NCBI GenBank assembly: GCA_018648325.1
Contig: JABGRK010000012.1
Span: 102,549-166,548 of the forward strand
Length of the DNA stretch: 64,000 bases
Direction of reading: 5' to 3'
Source of the DNA: Chloroflexota bacterium
Lineage (GTDB): Bacteria > Chloroflexota > Dehalococcoidia > JABGRK01
The position numbers and the translations under genes were made by a program. Shown here one piece after another: positions 35,388 to 46,176 of the stretch. How positions within the stretch are numbered: the first letter of the stretch is position 1; each line of letters starts with the position of its first letter. The notes under the pieces were generated by a model. That model had not been told where the DNA came from, ran no database searches, and saw nothing but the letters and a program-made list of their open reading frames with translations.

Positions 35388-36161
35388 TTATACAGGCACA
35401 CCACCGTCTATGTACATGGTTTGGCCGCTCATATAGCTTGATGCATTTGATGCCAGATACAGCGCTGCTCCGGTAATCTCGCTTGTATGTCCTAAGCGCT
35501 TCATGGGTACGCCCACCTTGACCATAAGTTCCAACGCAGGTGATTCCATTACCGGCTCGCCAAGGTCAGTATGAATAAGTCCCGGTCCAATTCCATTTAC
35601 CCTGATGCCGTGCTGCGCCAGTTCCCACGAGAGCACGCGGGTAAGCATAACTACACCTGACTTGGCTACACTATAGGCACCAAGCTGGTAGATGGGGAAC
35701 CTGCCGGCAATAGAACTGACATTAATAATAACGCCACTTTTCTTTTCCAGCATGCATTTGGTGGCTGCTGCCTGACTGCACAGGTAGCCGCTTTTGAGGT
35801 TGTTGTTCATTACCTTGTCCCAGCCGTCCTCGCGCAGTTCCATAAGCGGTACCATAACATTCATTCCGGCGTTGTTTACCAGAATATCGATGGTGCCGAA
35901 TTCTTCAATACATTTATCCACCATATTGTCAACGTCGGCTTTAAGGGCAACGTTGGTGGGGACCACTAGCGCTTTTCGTCCCAGCGCTCTTATCTCAACA
36001 GCTACTTTTTCCAGATCTTCTGCCGTTCTACTGGCTATACAAACGTTGGCACCCGCTTCGGCATAGGTAAGGGCAATCGCTCTTCCTATTCCTTTGCTGC
36101 CGCCTGTTACTATCGCTACTTTCCCTTTAAGTGAGAAATCGGGTAAATTGGGCGTTGTCAT
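35388..36161 (-). CDS. SDR-family oxidoreductase
   Basis: A 257-residue classical short-chain dehydrogenase. TGGSKGIGRAIA binds NAD(P), NNAG is conserved, Ser in NVSSIAGR and the YSVAK pair form the catalytic set, and the C-terminal SYMSGQTMYIDGGVPV is typical. FabG-like and glucose dehydrogenase-like enzymes share these; substrate not assignable. Convergent with the acetyltransferase pair. Confidence 0.88.
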   Translation of the reverse strand: MTTPNLPDFSLKGKVAIVTGGSKGIGRAIALTYAEAGANVCIASRTAEDLEKVAVEIRALGRKALVVPTNVALKADVDNMVDKCIEEFGTIDILVNNAGMNVMVPLMELREDGWDKVMNNNLKSGYLCSQAAATKCMLEKKSGVIINVSSIAGRFPIYQLGAYSVAKSGVVMLTRVLSWELAQHGIRVNGIGPGLIHTDLGEPVMESPALELMVKVGVPMKRLGHTSEITGAALYLASNASSYMSGQTMYIDGGVPV

Positions 36162-36256
36162 TTCTTAAACCTCTTTCTAAAATCCAACAGCTATACTTGT
36201 ACTTACCTGCGATATAGTTTAACCTGTTGTGTTACTTCATATCAAGTGGGGGCGAG

Positions 36257-37645
36257 TTACATATCGGCAACCATGTCCATAATAAGTGTAGTCCATCCGT
36301 AGTCGGTGGCACGTTCGCCCTTGCCTGTTTTTGCTGAGTAATATTCCCTGAATCCCTGGTTTTTTATCAGCTTATAAGTCCTTCTGGTCAGTTCGTCGGC
36401 AACATCGTTATATCCATGCAACCTGAGGCCTTTTGCCAGATACCAGTTGGTATATATCCACGTCTGATGGCCGCGCCAGATAACGTGCATATTGTGGAAC
36501 GGGGAGCTTACCGGCTCGACTGGTACGGGATATTTGGCCCAGAATTCGTTAGGATTTAGCAGCCAGTCGTTTACCAGTTTATCGGCGTGTTTCTTATCTA
36601 TATTTTCCAGTATCAGCGGCATAAGGCTTGATATGGTATTGACCTTGATTTGCTTATCTTTGCCGTGTCTTGCATCAAGGCTGAAGTATAGTCCTGTATC
36701 TGGGTCATACATTTTATCTAGGATAGAGCTTTCTACTTGATCTGCCATTTGGGTGAATCTAGCGCAGTCCTGATCATCACCTGATATATCACACAGGCGG
36801 CTTAAGGATCTTAAGTTCTGCGCGTAGACACAGCAGAAAAGGGTGTCTTTGACTCTAAACAAGTTGCTATCGATAATCTTTTTATGGTCCCATCCTATGC
36901 TTGCGTATCTGACGATAAGTCTTGCCATGGGACCTATCGGAGCCAGACCGGCGTTGGAATGGCCGTAGACGGGATCGTATTCAGGACTGCGATCCTTTGA
37001 TTCGTAGGAGATGAATATTTCCGGCAGATGATCGTTTCCGGTTACCCTGTGGTTGTGTATATAAAGATAGTACTTTTTTAATCGGGGCAGTGCCCATTTT
37101 AGAAAATCGAGATCGTCGGTTCCCTGATAAACATATTCTACGGCAATACGCTCTACCGTTGCAGCCATGGCCGGTGGTTGCAGATAGGGTGAGCCGTATC
37201 TTATAGGCAGCACCTTTTTTAAAAGAATATCGCCCCAGTGCATCCTGTGTGGATTCCATATCATATGAGGTATGAATCCGTCTTCTCTTTGGCCTCGCAG
37301 CAGAAGCTCCATTTCTTCTCGGGCCAGATCGAGGTCAAAGTGAGTCATGCTGACGACATGGGCGCAGGAATCCCAGTTCCATTGATGTGGATACCTTACG
37401 TCTATCGGTTCTTTGATTTTCCACCACAGCTTGTACATCCACTTAAGCCATGAGGGCCACTTATGTGGGTATGTGAGCGGTTTTAGACTGGGTGCGTGGT
37501 ATGACAACTTTCTGAAAGGGTTTCTTTTAGTGGGTGCCGGTTTGGTGACCCTGTTTTTTTCAAGGGTGGTCAGTACTGCTTCTTTCAGCCAGTTAACATC
37601 TATTTCATCCGATGCCTGCTGTATATGATTGGCTTTGTCTAACAC
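36257..37645 (-). CDS. GH63-like (alpha/alpha)6 glycoside hydrolase, mannosylglycerate hydrolase type
   Basis: A 462-residue soluble enzyme starting at GTG 37643-37645 with AAGGA about 10 bp upstream. The (alpha/alpha)6 barrel is suggested by repeated helix-loop units. YPHQWNWDSCAHV, REDGFIPHMIW and the C-terminal FREYYSAKTGKGERATDYGWTTL match the Trp-rich subsite and catalytic regions of GH63/mannosylglycerate hydrolases and trehalase-like enzymes. Substrate (mannosylglycerate, glucosylglycerate or trehalose-like) is inference. No signal peptide. Confidence 0.7.
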   Translation of the reverse strand: MLDKANHIQQASDEIDVNWLKEAVLTTLEKNRVTKPAPTKRNPFRKLSYHAPSLKPLTYPHKWPSWLKWMYKLWWKIKEPIDVRYPHQWNWDSCAHVVSMTHFDLDLAREEMELLLRGQREDGFIPHMIWNPHRMHWGDILLKKVLPIRYGSPYLQPPAMAATVERIAVEYVYQGTDDLDFLKWALPRLKKYYLYIHNHRVTGNDHLPEIFISYESKDRSPEYDPVYGHSNAGLAPIGPMARLIVRYASIGWDHKKIIDSNLFRVKDTLFCCVYAQNLRSLSRLCDISGDDQDCARFTQMADQVESSILDKMYDPDTGLYFSLDARHGKDKQIKVNTISSLMPLILENIDKKHADKLVNDWLLNPNEFWAKYPVPVEPVSSPFHNMHVIWRGHQTWIYTNWYLAKGLRLHGYNDVADELTRRTYKLIKNQGFREYYSAKTGKGERATDYGWTTLIMDMVADM

Positions 37646-37700
37646 AAAAGCAGTATCCTTGCTAAATCCCTTTATTTATTACCTCTGACACCACATTTCA

Positions 37701-40286
37701 TTATTCGGGGGTATTTGTTTCAGTCTCTGGTTCACTTAACTCGGCTTTTTCGCTTTTGGTATCACTCTCTTTTTGCGGTTTAAGCGTTAGCTGTTTGTCC
37801 TTGGTTTGCTTTGGAGTGGTGGCGATTGGAACCTGGAAGCAGGCTATGGATGCTACGCTGTCGCCTTTGCCCAGCTTCATAATATTTGATCCGCGCGTTA
37901 GTCTGGAGCGAACTGATAGTTCTTCAAGCGGAACGTGATTGACTATTCCGCCAGTGGAAATAAGCATTACATCCTGTCCGGGGAAGACCATGTAAGATGC
38001 GACCAGTTTGCCCGTTTTTTCGGTGGCTCTGAATGTTTTAACGCCGACGCCGCCTCTGGCCTGCAATCTGTATTTTTCGATCTTGGTTAGTTTTCCGTAT
38101 CCGTTTTCACTTACCACCAGTAAGGATTTATCCGGCTCCTCGATCCCATCTTCGTCTATTAGTTTGGGACGGATAATACTCATACCTATAAGCTCATCGC
38201 CCGGAGCCAGTTTAATTCCTCTTACTCCTCCGCTGGTTCTGGTGCGTAGAGGGATGGCCGGAACGGTAAATCGGATAGACCTGGTGTTTTTGGTAACCAG
38301 AACCACTTCGTTTGCATCGTCTGCCAGATCTACAGATACCAGCTCGTCACCCAGTTCAAGGTCCATGGCAATCAGGCCGTTGCTGCGTACCGCACTGAAG
38401 TTTTCCAGTTTCATTCGTTTTATTTCGCCCATTCTGGTAGACAGAATAATATAAGCATTTGCATCCCAGTTTTTCACCGATACGACTGCAGTGACTTTTT
38501 CCTGCTGGTCGATAGAAATCAGGTTTATGATAGGAACGCCTCTGGAGGTTCTGGAGGAATCCTGATGCACCTCATAGCATTTCATGTGGAATGCCTTGCC
38601 CCTGTTGGTGAAAAAGAGCAGACTGTTGTGTGTATCTGCGACCAGTAATTGGTTGATGACATCGGCCTCTCTTGTTGTCTGGCCGGTAACGCCCCTGCCA
38701 CCCCTGTGTTGCAGTTTATAGGTATCGGCAGCGACTCTTTTTATATATCCACGGTTGCTTATGGTGACCACCATCATCTGATGAGGTATCAGGTCTTCCA
38801 GTTTGAAGTCCCTGGCCTCTTCCTGGCTGATGGCACTGCGGCGTTTGTCGCCGAACTTCTCCTTGATTTCGACAATCTCGTCTTTAATCAGGAAGTATAT
38901 TTTCTGAGGATTTTCCAGCAGGTCCTGTAGATATGTGATTTTTATCATAAGCTCGTCGTACTCGTCGTTGATCTTCTTGCGTTCCAGTGCTGCCAGCCGA
39001 CGTAGTTGCATGTCCAGGATGGCCTGGGCTTGAGCCTGGCTCAGGAAAAAGCGGTTCATCAGGTTTTTACGGGCATCTTCCACGTTGGCCGAACCCCTGA
39101 TTGCCGCGATAATCTCGTTGAGGTGATCCAGTGCGATTTTTAGTCCCTCAAGGATATGTGCCCTGTCCTGGGCCTTTTTCAGGTCGAACTGGGAGCGTCT
39201 GACGATGACCTCGTGGCGGAATTTAATGTATTGCTGCAATGCAGTCTTCAGGCTTAAGACGCGTGGTTGTCCGTCTACCAGTGCCAGCATGTTGGCATAG
39301 AACGCCGACTGCATTGAGGTGAACTTGTACAAGCTATTGAGCACCATCTGAGGCTGGGCCTCTTTTTTGAGTTCGATAACGATGCGCATGCCCTGCCTGT
39401 CGGACTCATCGCGCAGATCGCTTATTCCCGTAAGTTTCTTATCTTTTACCAGCTCGGCAATTCTTTCGACAAGTGTTGCCTTGTTAGTTTGATATGGCAG
39501 CTCGGTGACCGCTATAAGGAATCTGTTGCCTTTGGCCATTTCCTCGATCTGAGTTTTGGCTCTGACCACGATGCGTCCGTGCCCCATGGTGTATGCGTTG
39601 TTGATTCCCTCTGTGCCTAAAATTATGCCGCCGGTGGGGAAATCCGGGCCTTTTATAAACTCTGTCAGTTCTTCAATGGTGGCGTTGGGATTGTCGATAA
39701 GGCAGGCTATGCCATCGCACAATTCAGACAGGTTATGCGGCGGGATGGCCGTTGCCATACCTACGGCGATACCGGAGCCGCCGTTAAGCAGCAGATTGGG
39801 TATTCTTGAGGGAAGGACAGTAGGTTCGTTAAGTGAATCGTCAAAGTTGGGGCTAAAATTGACGGTATTTTTTTCGATATCGACCAGCATTTCTTCGGCA
39901 ACTGCACCAAGGCGTGCTTCGGTGTACCTCATTGCTGCGGCAGGATCGTTATCCATGCTGCCGAAGTTACCCTGACCATCCACAAGCATGTATCTCATGG
40001 AAAAGTCCTGGGCCAGTCTTACCATGGCATCGTAAACGGATTGATCGCCGTGCGGGTGGTATTTACCAAGTACTTCACCCACGATTCTGGCACTTTTTTT
40101 GTAGGAACTGCTATGCGAAATACCCATCTCGTTCATAGCAAAGAGGATGCGGCGCTGTACCGGCTTTAATCCGTCACGCACATCAGGAAGGGCACGCGAT
40201 ACGATTACACTCATAGCGTAATCCAGATACGAGTTGCGCATTTCATCTTCGATGTTAATGGGCTTTACGACGCCGATATTATCCAT
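37701..40286 (-). CDS. gyrA: DNA gyrase subunit A
   Basis: An 861-residue topoisomerase II subunit. [21 protein letters not shown], the [20 protein letters not shown] region and the active-site Tyr in [11 protein letters not shown] are intact. The C-terminal beta-pinwheel has the GyrA box [11 protein letters not shown], which distinguishes it from ParC. The tail is acidic ([13 protein letters not shown]). RBS AAAGGGG precedes ATG. The gene stands alone, without gyrB. Confidence 0.97.
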   Translation of the reverse strand: MDNIGVVKPINIEDEMRNSYLDYAMSVIVSRALPDVRDGLKPVQRRILFAMNEMGISHSSSYKKSARIVGEVLGKYHPHGDQSVYDAMVRLAQDFSMRYMLVDGQGNFGSMDNDPAAAMRYTEARLGAVAEEMLVDIEKNTVNFSPNFDDSLNEPTVLPSRIPNLLLNGGSGIAVGMATAIPPHNLSELCDGIACLIDNPNATIEELTEFIKGPDFPTGGIILGTEGINNAYTMGHGRIVVRAKTQIEEMAKGNRFLIAVTELPYQTNKATLVERIAELVKDKKLTGISDLRDESDRQGMRIVIELKKEAQPQMVLNSLYKFTSMQSAFYANMLALVDGQPRVLSLKTALQQYIKFRHEVIVRRSQFDLKKAQDRAHILEGLKIALDHLNEIIAAIRGSANVEDARKNLMNRFFLSQAQAQAILDMQLRRLAALERKKINDEYDELMIKITYLQDLLENPQKIYFLIKDEIVEIKEKFGDKRRSAISQEEARDFKLEDLIPHQMMVVTISNRGYIKRVAADTYKLQHRGGRGVTGQTTREADVINQLLVADTHNSLLFFTNRGKAFHMKCYEVHQDSSRTSRGVPIINLISIDQQEKVTAVVSVKNWDANAYIILSTRMGEIKRMKLENFSAVRSNGLIAMDLELGDELVSVDLADDANEVVLVTKNTRSIRFTVPAIPLRTRTSGGVRGIKLAPGDELIGMSIIRPKLIDEDGIEEPDKSLLVVSENGYGKLTKIEKYRLQARGGVGVKTFRATEKTGKLVASYMVFPGQDVMLISTGGIVNHVPLEELSVRSRLTRGSNIMKLGKGDSVASIACFQVPIATTPKQTKDKQLTLKPQKESDTKSEKAELSEPETETNTPE

Positions 40287-40362
40287 GCTTATTTCCCCTT
40301 TGGCATTAATATCTAAAACTTAGTTCTAATTTGCATTAATATGTAGCTGATACACTGCACAA

Positions 40363-40391
40363 ATTTTATATCTTCCGGCGCACTTTTTCAA
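40363..40391 (-). promoter_or_regulatory. Predicted promoter of gyrA
   Basis: Minus-strand TTGAAA (40391-40386), 17-bp spacer, TAAAAT (40368-40363), about 77 bp before the gyrA start. Confidence 0.5.
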
Positions 40392-40448
40392 GGGTAAAAG
40401 ATAGTATATATTGCTATTGGATGTATTACCCGTTTATGGGGGGATATT

Positions 40449-41222
40449 TTAGTCGAGTGCGGCCCTTAGCTCTGTGGCGAAGTTACGCAGTGAGTCCAGC
40501 GAAACTCCTGATTCCAGCAGCTGGATTATACGGCTACCTATGATTACCCCGTCTGATATTTCGGCTACCTGTTTTGCCTGCTGTGGCGTGGATATGCCGA
40601 AGCCGACGCATAGCGGTTTATCGGTGACCTGTTTTACCCGCGATACAAAAGAACTCAACTCCTGGGGAAGTGCGGCTCTGGCGCCGGTCACACCCGTAAC
40701 CGAAACCATGTAAATGAAACCACTGGATTTTTCGGCTATAAGTTTGGTGCGCTCATCAGTGCTGGTTGGGGCAAGCAGGTAGATGAGATCCAAGCCGTGT
40801 TTTGCACAGGCGTTGCCCAGTTCTGTGCCCTCCTCGGGGGGAAGATCGGGTATTATCAGGCCGTCTACTCCTGCTTCTTTCGAATCAGCGCAGAATTTTT
40901 CCACACCGTAGTGGAAGATAGGATTGTAATAGCTCATAAACACAATCGGTACATTGGTTTTCAGACGCAGTTTCTGTGCGGTTTCAATACAGGTTTTTGG
41001 GGTTACACCGTTTTGCAGTGCATCGAAGCTGGCCTTCTGGATGGTAGTACCGTCGGCCAATGGATCTGAAAAAGGGATGCCCAGCTCTATGATGTCGCAG
41101 CCACATTCGGCCAGTAGCGGGACTGCCTGAAGTGTTGCCCACATGCTGGGGTAGCCCACAGTTACGTAGGCGATAAAGGCTTTGTGATCTTTTTTGGCAA
41201 ATACCGCTGCTATTCGGCTCAT
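40449..41222 (-). CDS. trpA: Tryptophan synthase alpha subunit
   Basis: A 257-residue TIM barrel cleaving indole-3-glycerol phosphate. The [13 protein letters not shown] motif contains the catalytic Asp (and upstream Glu in DIIELG), and [10 protein letters not shown] supplies the phosphate loop. Last gene of the operon; ATGA overlap with trpB. Confidence 0.97.
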   Translation of the reverse strand: MSRIAAVFAKKDHKAFIAYVTVGYPSMWATLQAVPLLAECGCDIIELGIPFSDPLADGTTIQKASFDALQNGVTPKTCIETAQKLRLKTNVPIVFMSYYNPIFHYGVEKFCADSKEAGVDGLIIPDLPPEEGTELGNACAKHGLDLIYLLAPTSTDERTKLIAEKSSGFIYMVSVTGVTGARAALPQELSSFVSRVKQVTDKPLCVGFGISTPQQAKQVAEISDGVIIGSRIIQLLESGVSLDSLRNFATELRAALD

Positions 41223-42412
41223 ATATTTTCTCCCAATGCGTTTATGACAATGTCCATGTCCTTGTCGCCGCGTCCGCTCAAGTTTACCAGGACGATTTTA
41301 TCTTTATCCAGAGTTTTAGCCAGCTGGGTCGCGTGGTACACTGCATGCGCCGATTCCAGCGCCGGTACTATACCCTCCGTCTTGCACAGCAGTTTGAATC
41401 CGTCCAGCGCCTGATCGTCATTCACGGCGATGTAGGTAGCACGGCCTGTGTCTTTGTAGTAGCTATGCTCCGGCCCTACGCCGGGATAGTCTAGTCCTGC
41501 CGAGATGCTGTGCGTTTCCATAACCTGACCGTTACTATCCTGCAGCAGGTATGATTTTGCTCCGTGCAGTACGCCGGGAGACCCTGCGGTCAGCGGTGCA
41601 GCATGCGCTGTTGTATCCAGCCCCCTGCCTCCTGCCTCCACGCCGACAAGCTTGACGTCGGCATCATCAACAAAGGGATAGAATATACCGATGGCGTTTG
41701 ATCCGCCGCCGACGCAAGCGACAATATAGTCGGGCAATTGTTTGTAATCATCCTGCATTTGTTGCTTAGCCTCTATACCGATGACCGACTGGAAATCGCG
41801 CACCATGATGGGATATGGATGAGGGCCTACTGCACTTCCGATCAGGTAGTGGGTAGTTTCAACATTGGTTACCCAGTCACGTATGGCTTCGTTAATGGCG
41901 TCTTTGAGAGTTTTGCTTCCGGCATCTACCGATACAACCGTGGCTCCGGCCAGTTTCATTCTGAAAACGTTAAGCGCCTGACGCTGCACATCCTCCGAAC
42001 CCATGTAGACAATGCATTCGATTCCCAGCATGGCACATACACATGCTGACGCTACGCCGTGCTGTCCGGCTCCTGTTTCGGCAACGATGCGTTTTTTACC
42101 CATGCGTTTGGCAAGCAGTCCCTGCCCTAGCGCGTTGTTTATTTTGTGTGCGCCGGTGTGGGCCATGTCCTCTCGCTTAAGCATTATCTTCGCGCCGCCG
42201 CATTGTTCGCTCAGTCGTTTTGCATAGTACAGTGGCGTGGGTCGTCCCGAATAATAAGCCGACAGCGATTCCAGTTCGCTTAAGAACTCGGGATCGCCTA
42301 TCGCTTCTGTATAGGCATTTTCCAGTTCGCTTAGCGCTGGCATCAACGTTTCAGGCACGTATTTGCCGCCGTAGTCACCGAAGTAGCCGTTGAATCTTGC
42401 GGGTTGTTTCAT
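41219..42412 (-). CDS. trpB: Tryptophan synthase beta subunit
   Basis: A 397-residue PLP enzyme condensing indole with serine. [16 protein letters not shown] start, the PLP-Lys in [26 protein letters not shown] and the GGGSNAIG phosphate loop are all present, and [16 protein letters not shown] marks it as TrpB1 type. Overlaps trpA and trpF by 4 bp. Confidence 0.98.
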   Translation of the reverse strand: MKQPARFNGYFGDYGGKYVPETLMPALSELENAYTEAIGDPEFLSELESLSAYYSGRPTPLYYAKRLSEQCGGAKIMLKREDMAHTGAHKINNALGQGLLAKRMGKKRIVAETGAGQHGVASACVCAMLGIECIVYMGSEDVQRQALNVFRMKLAGATVVSVDAGSKTLKDAINEAIRDWVTNVETTHYLIGSAVGPHPYPIMVRDFQSVIGIEAKQQMQDDYKQLPDYIVACVGGGSNAIGIFYPFVDDADVKLVGVEAGGRGLDTTAHAAPLTAGSPGVLHGAKSYLLQDSNGQVMETHSISAGLDYPGVGPEHSYYKDTGRATYIAVNDDQALDGFKLLCKTEGIVPALESAHAVYHATQLAKTLDKDKIVLVNLSGRGDKDMDIVINALGENI

Positions 42413-43047
42413 TTTTTGGCCTCGCTAATAAATTTTCTGATTTTTGCCACGTCTTTTACGCCATCCGTTTCCACCCCGGAGGAAACGTCCACTCCCAGTG
42501 GTTTCATAGTTTTAATTGCCTCCTGCACATTGTTGGGATCAAGGCCTCCGGCAACAAATATTGGATATCTGGCTGAGATGGAGCGCGCAAGTTCCCAGTC
42601 AAAGGTTTTGCCGGTGCCGCCGTACTGCCCCTCTATATGGGTATCCAGTAATACGATGTAAAGGTTATCTGTAAGTACGTCTGTCCCGGCTACTATGGAG
42701 ACAGTCATCTCTTTGTCAGTTTGATTTTTCATATGGATTGCTTTTATTATCGTCTTCTGAATATCTTCGCAGTATTCCCATGACTCATCACCACTGAGTT
42801 GCACCATATCCAGATTGCAATCGCGGGCGATACGGTTGACTTCATAAGCCAGTGTATTTACGAAAACGCCTACAGTTTTTACGGTGTCGCTTGTCTGCCT
42901 TACCGCTTCTACTATCTGTTTTGCCTGCTCAGGCGTGACCTGACGCCTGCTTTTAGCAAAGACCATACCGATTAGATCAGCGCCGGCTTCTACCGCAGCT
43001 ATGGCATGGCCTTTTTCCTGTATGCCGCATATTTTTACCTTTGTCAT
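42409..43047 (-). CDS. trpF: Phosphoribosylanthranilate isomerase
   Basis: A 212-residue TIM barrel. KICGIQ with the catalytic Cys, [23 protein letters not shown] and the C-terminal [13 protein letters not shown] phosphate loop are present. It is the separate TrpF, not a TrpCF fusion. Overlaps by 4 bp with both neighbours. Confidence 0.96.
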   Translation of the reverse strand: MTKVKICGIQEKGHAIAAVEAGADLIGMVFAKSRRQVTPEQAKQIVEAVRQTSDTVKTVGVFVNTLAYEVNRIARDCNLDMVQLSGDESWEYCEDIQKTIIKAIHMKNQTDKEMTVSIVAGTDVLTDNLYIVLLDTHIEGQYGGTGKTFDWELARSISARYPIFVAGGLDPNNVQEAIKTMKPLGVDVSSGVETDGVKDVAKIRKFISEAKK

Positions 43048-43820
43048 AACACCAACTCTTTCAGCTTTTGCAGCGCATCGCTGGCTGTGACCAGAGATTC
43101 GCCAATAAGCGCTGCGTTTACCTTCCAGCTATTTAGCGTTTTTATATCGCTTCGGTTTTTTATACCGCTTTCACTTACGATTTTAGCGCCATCCGGCACC
43201 AGCGGCAACAGGCGTTTTGTTGTATTGATATCTACGTTAAAGGTTTTTAGATCACGATTGTTTATACCTATGATCTTGGCGTTTGCATCGGCTGCCCTTT
43301 TCATCTCATATTCATCATGAACTTCTATTAAGCATCCAAGTTTAAGGTCACGTGCAAGTGCGATTAGGTCAGTTAGTTGCGTCTGCTCCAAAATTGCCAC
43401 AATAAGCAGTAGTGCGTCTGCCCCGTAAGCTCTGGCTTCATATATCTGGTATGCATCGAATATGAAGTCTTTTCTTAAGATGGGGATGTTCACCTTGTCT
43501 CTGATATCAGCAAGATAGTTGATGTTACCCATAAAATATTTGCTTTCAGTAAGCACAGAAATAGCGGCGGCACTGCCCTGCTGGTATAGCTTCGCTTGTG
43601 CAACGTGATCAAGGTTGGGGGCCAGATTACCCTTGGATGGCGATGCCTTTTTTATCTCTGCGATAATGCTGGTTTTGTCACCGGTTAGAGCACGTGCAAA
43701 ATCAAGCGGCGGCTTTTGCTCTGCAATGAGCTTTTCAAGAGTAGCAACTGGTCGTTCAACCTTGAGCCGCTGGACCTCTATTTTCTTATCTTTAACGATT
43801 TTTTTTAGTATGTCTGTCAT
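43044..43820 (-). CDS. trpC: Indole-3-glycerol phosphate synthase
   Basis: A 258-residue TIM barrel. IIAEIKKASPSKG contains the catalytic Lys, then ILRKDFIFDAYQIYEARAYGADALLLI, IGINNRDLKTF and SESGIKNRSDI. Normal length. Five bp after trpD. Confidence 0.97.
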   Translation of the reverse strand: MTDILKKIVKDKKIEVQRLKVERPVATLEKLIAEQKPPLDFARALTGDKTSIIAEIKKASPSKGNLAPNLDHVAQAKLYQQGSAAAISVLTESKYFMGNINYLADIRDKVNIPILRKDFIFDAYQIYEARAYGADALLLIVAILEQTQLTDLIALARDLKLGCLIEVHDEYEMKRAADANAKIIGINNRDLKTFNVDINTTKRLLPLVPDGAKIVSESGIKNRSDIKTLNSWKVNAALIGESLVTASDALQKLKELVL

Positions 43821-43825
43821 TTCAA

Positions 43826-44842
43826 TTATCCAAGGCTCTGGCTTAGTTTAATCAGCGCATTAAGCTTTTCAAGTGCTTTGCCGCTATCAATGGCTTGCTC
43901 TGCCAGCACTGCACCGCTTTTAAGGTCGGCAGCTAAGTTTCCTGCAACCAGCGCGGCGGCGGCGTTCATTACTACCACGTCGCGATGTGCGCCTTTTTCA
44001 CCCGCAAGTATGCGTTTGATTATATCCGCGTTTCCCTGCGGGCTCTCGCCTCTGATCAGACTTATGTCTGCTGACTGGTAACCGAAGTAACCGGGTGAGA
44101 CCTGATATGGATCGGCAACGCCATTTTCGGTGATATTCCATACAAGGGAAGTGGCGCCAATAGATATTTCGTCCATACCGTCCTTGCCGTGTACCACCAG
44201 CGAGTGTTTTGTACCAAGCCTGTGCAGTACATGCGCTATTTTCTCACCGATGTCCTTGCTGGCAACGCCTATGACCTGCGATTTGGCCCTGGCCGGGTTG
44301 GTTAGTGGACCAAGGATGTTAAACACGGTGCGTATTCCTATCTCTTTGCGTGGCGGGCCTGCATACTTCATTGCAGGGTGGAACATGGGGGCGAACATAA
44401 ATCCAAATCCCACTTCCTGGATACATTTGGTAACTGCATCGGCTCCAAGCTCTATTTTTACGCCCAGCGCTTCCAGCACATCGGCGCTGCCGCACTTGCT
44501 GCTCATGGCGCGGTTACCGTGCTTGGCCACCTTGAGTCCTGCGCCCGCTGCGACGAATGCTGCGGCAGTGGAGATATTAAAGCTGGACGAGTTATCTCCG
44601 CCGGTGCCGCAGGTATCTACGACATCGCCTTTTACATTAACAGGAGTTGCTTTATCTTTCATTACGCTTGCCATACCAGCGATTTCGTCGACTGTTTCGC
44701 CTTTTATCCTGAGCGCGACAACGAATGCGCCGAACTGCGCCGGTGTGGCTTGCCCGCTCATGATCTGGTCCATGGCGCTGGCCGCCTGATCGAAGCTGAG
44801 CGATTTATTTGAAACCAGAATATTGATTGCTTCAGTTATCAT
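43826..44842 (-). CDS. trpD: Anthranilate phosphoribosyltransferase
   Basis: A 338-residue enzyme. DTCGTGGDNSSSFNISTAAAFVAA is the PRPP-binding loop, KHGNRAMSSKCGSADVLEALG the second signature, and PMFHPAMKYAGPPRKEIGIRTVFNILGPLTNPA the third. Separate TrpD, not fused to TrpG. ATGA overlap with the upstream unknown gene. Confidence 0.97.
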   Translation of the reverse strand: MITEAINILVSNKSLSFDQAASAMDQIMSGQATPAQFGAFVVALRIKGETVDEIAGMASVMKDKATPVNVKGDVVDTCGTGGDNSSSFNISTAAAFVAAGAGLKVAKHGNRAMSSKCGSADVLEALGVKIELGADAVTKCIQEVGFGFMFAPMFHPAMKYAGPPRKEIGIRTVFNILGPLTNPARAKSQVIGVASKDIGEKIAHVLHRLGTKHSLVVHGKDGMDEISIGATSLVWNITENGVADPYQVSPGYFGYQSADISLIRGESPQGNADIIKRILAGEKGAHRDVVVMNAAAALVAGNLAADLKSGAVLAEQAIDSGKALEKLNALIKLSQSLG

Positions 44843-45564
44843 ACAGGAAACTCCTCATCCTCTATCAGGTTTATATCTAAATTTCCTACAGAGTAATAGG
44901 CTTCTTTTTCATTTATGTGAATTGTTCTTGTCGATTTAAAGCATCTGCCATAAATGTCTCTATAATATGCTAGCAGTACTGATTTGTCTTCCATTTGTTC
45001 CACACATAGTTTAATTGGATAGGAATTGTTTTCTTTATTAGTCAGAGTCCCAAAAGAGAACAGGCGACGCTGCGGTTCAGGTATATACGAATATATGTCC
45101 AGTGCCGGACCTGCTCCTATATTTTGCAGTGCGCAACCCAAATATTGAAGTTGACCTGATTGAATAGCTATCTCTTGTTTTACCAGTCTCTGGCCTGCGG
45201 TTGGTTTGTTTGCGATAATATCAATTATTGGTCGGGCTGAATCATACCTTTGCTCGTTCATCTCCTTGGCCATTGTAATGCTGGCTCTGGATTGTCTGGT
45301 TGCCACCGTTGCAAAAATCACTGTAACTGCTACAAGTCCAATCATAAGTATGATTTGAGCTTGATCGGCAGGTCCGATAGTGCTTGAGTAATAACCTAAA
45401 TACACTATGAACAGGGCACCCATGCCCAGAGCAAGAAAAGCAGTAGACTTGTTGGTGGAACCGTCTTTGCGAATCATGCGGATTGCCAGTACACAAAGGG
45501 TTATTGCGCACGATATAGCAATGACTATACTAATGCTCAAAATCCACGTTAATGCAATTATCAC
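44839..45564 (-). CDS. Hypothetical membrane protein inside the trp operon
   Basis: A 241-residue protein not recognised. Three hydrophobic helices occupy about 1-92 (MIIALTWILSISIVIAISC, then two more). A soluble remainder follows with a charged amphipathic linker and a beta-rich domain containing YLGCALQNIGAGPALDIYSYI, a pattern of short plain domains found in small membrane-anchored proteins. It overlaps trpD by 4 bp and follows trpG by 27 bp on the same strand, so it should be co-transcribed and coupled to trpD. Its codons are more AT-rich than trpG and trpD, suggesting later insertion. No link to tryptophan synthesis can be read from the sequence. Confidence 0.7.
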   Translation of the reverse strand: MIIALTWILSISIVIAISCAITLCVLAIRMIRKDGSTNKSTAFLALGMGALFIVYLGYYSSTIGPADQAQIILMIGLVAVTVIFATVATRQSRASITMAKEMNEQRYDSARPIIDIIANKPTAGQRLVKQEIAIQSGQLQYLGCALQNIGAGPALDIYSYIPEPQRRLFSFGTLTNKENNSYPIKLCVEQMEDKSVLLAYYRDIYGRCFKSTRTIHINEKEAYYSVGNLDINLIEDEEFPV

Positions 45565-45591
45565 TTTTTATCCTCCCATAGCAAGGAAGTT

Positions 45592-46176
45592 TTAATAAGT
45601 CTTTGCCCTACTCTCCATTGCCAGGAAATTTGCCAGCAGGTCTTTACCTTCTTTGGTCATAATGGACTCAGGATGGAACTGCACTCCCTCGATGGGGTAT
45701 TCTTTGTGGCGCAGCCCCATTATAATACCGTTTTCCGTATGTGCGCTAACCTCGAAGCAGTCCGGCAGTCCTTGTCTTACAACAGTAAGCGAATGATATC
45801 TGATGGCCGAGAACGGATTGGGCAGCCCGGCGAGCACGCCTTCGCTATTGTGATAAACCAGCGATGATTTGCCGTGCTTTATCTCTCCGGCGCGATCAAT
45901 GTTAGCACCGAAGGCCTGTGCGATGCACTGGTGTCCCAAGCATACACCCAGTATGGGCAGCTTTCCGGCGAAGTGACGTATTACATCGTTGGAAATACCC
46001 GCATTCTCTGGCCTGCCGGGGCCGGGCGAGATAACGATACGTTCCGGTGTCATCTTCTGGATATCGTCAATCGTTGTTTTGTCGTTTCTTATCACCACCA
46101 CTTCCTGTCCCAGTTCGCATAGGTACTGGTACAGGTTGTAGGTGAAGCTGTCGTAGTTATCAATAAGTAGCAGCAT
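45592..46176 (-). CDS. trpG: Anthranilate synthase glutamine amidotransferase subunit
   Basis: A 194-residue class I amidotransferase supplying ammonia to TrpE. Started at ATG 46174-46176 with GGAGG 7 bp upstream, so [15 protein letters not shown] is the N-terminus; the longer frame overlaps trpE further. Triad: Cys in LGVCLGHQ, and His/Glu in FHPESIMT. Overlaps the trpE end by 17 bp. May also serve PabA. Confidence 0.95.
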   Translation of the reverse strand: MLLLIDNYDSFTYNLYQYLCELGQEVVVIRNDKTTIDDIQKMTPERIVISPGPGRPENAGISNDVIRHFAGKLPILGVCLGHQCIAQAFGANIDRAGEIKHGKSSLVYHNSEGVLAGLPNPFSAIRYHSLTVVRQGLPDCFEVSAHTENGIIMGLRHKEYPIEGVQFHPESIMTKEGKDLLANFLAMESRAKTY

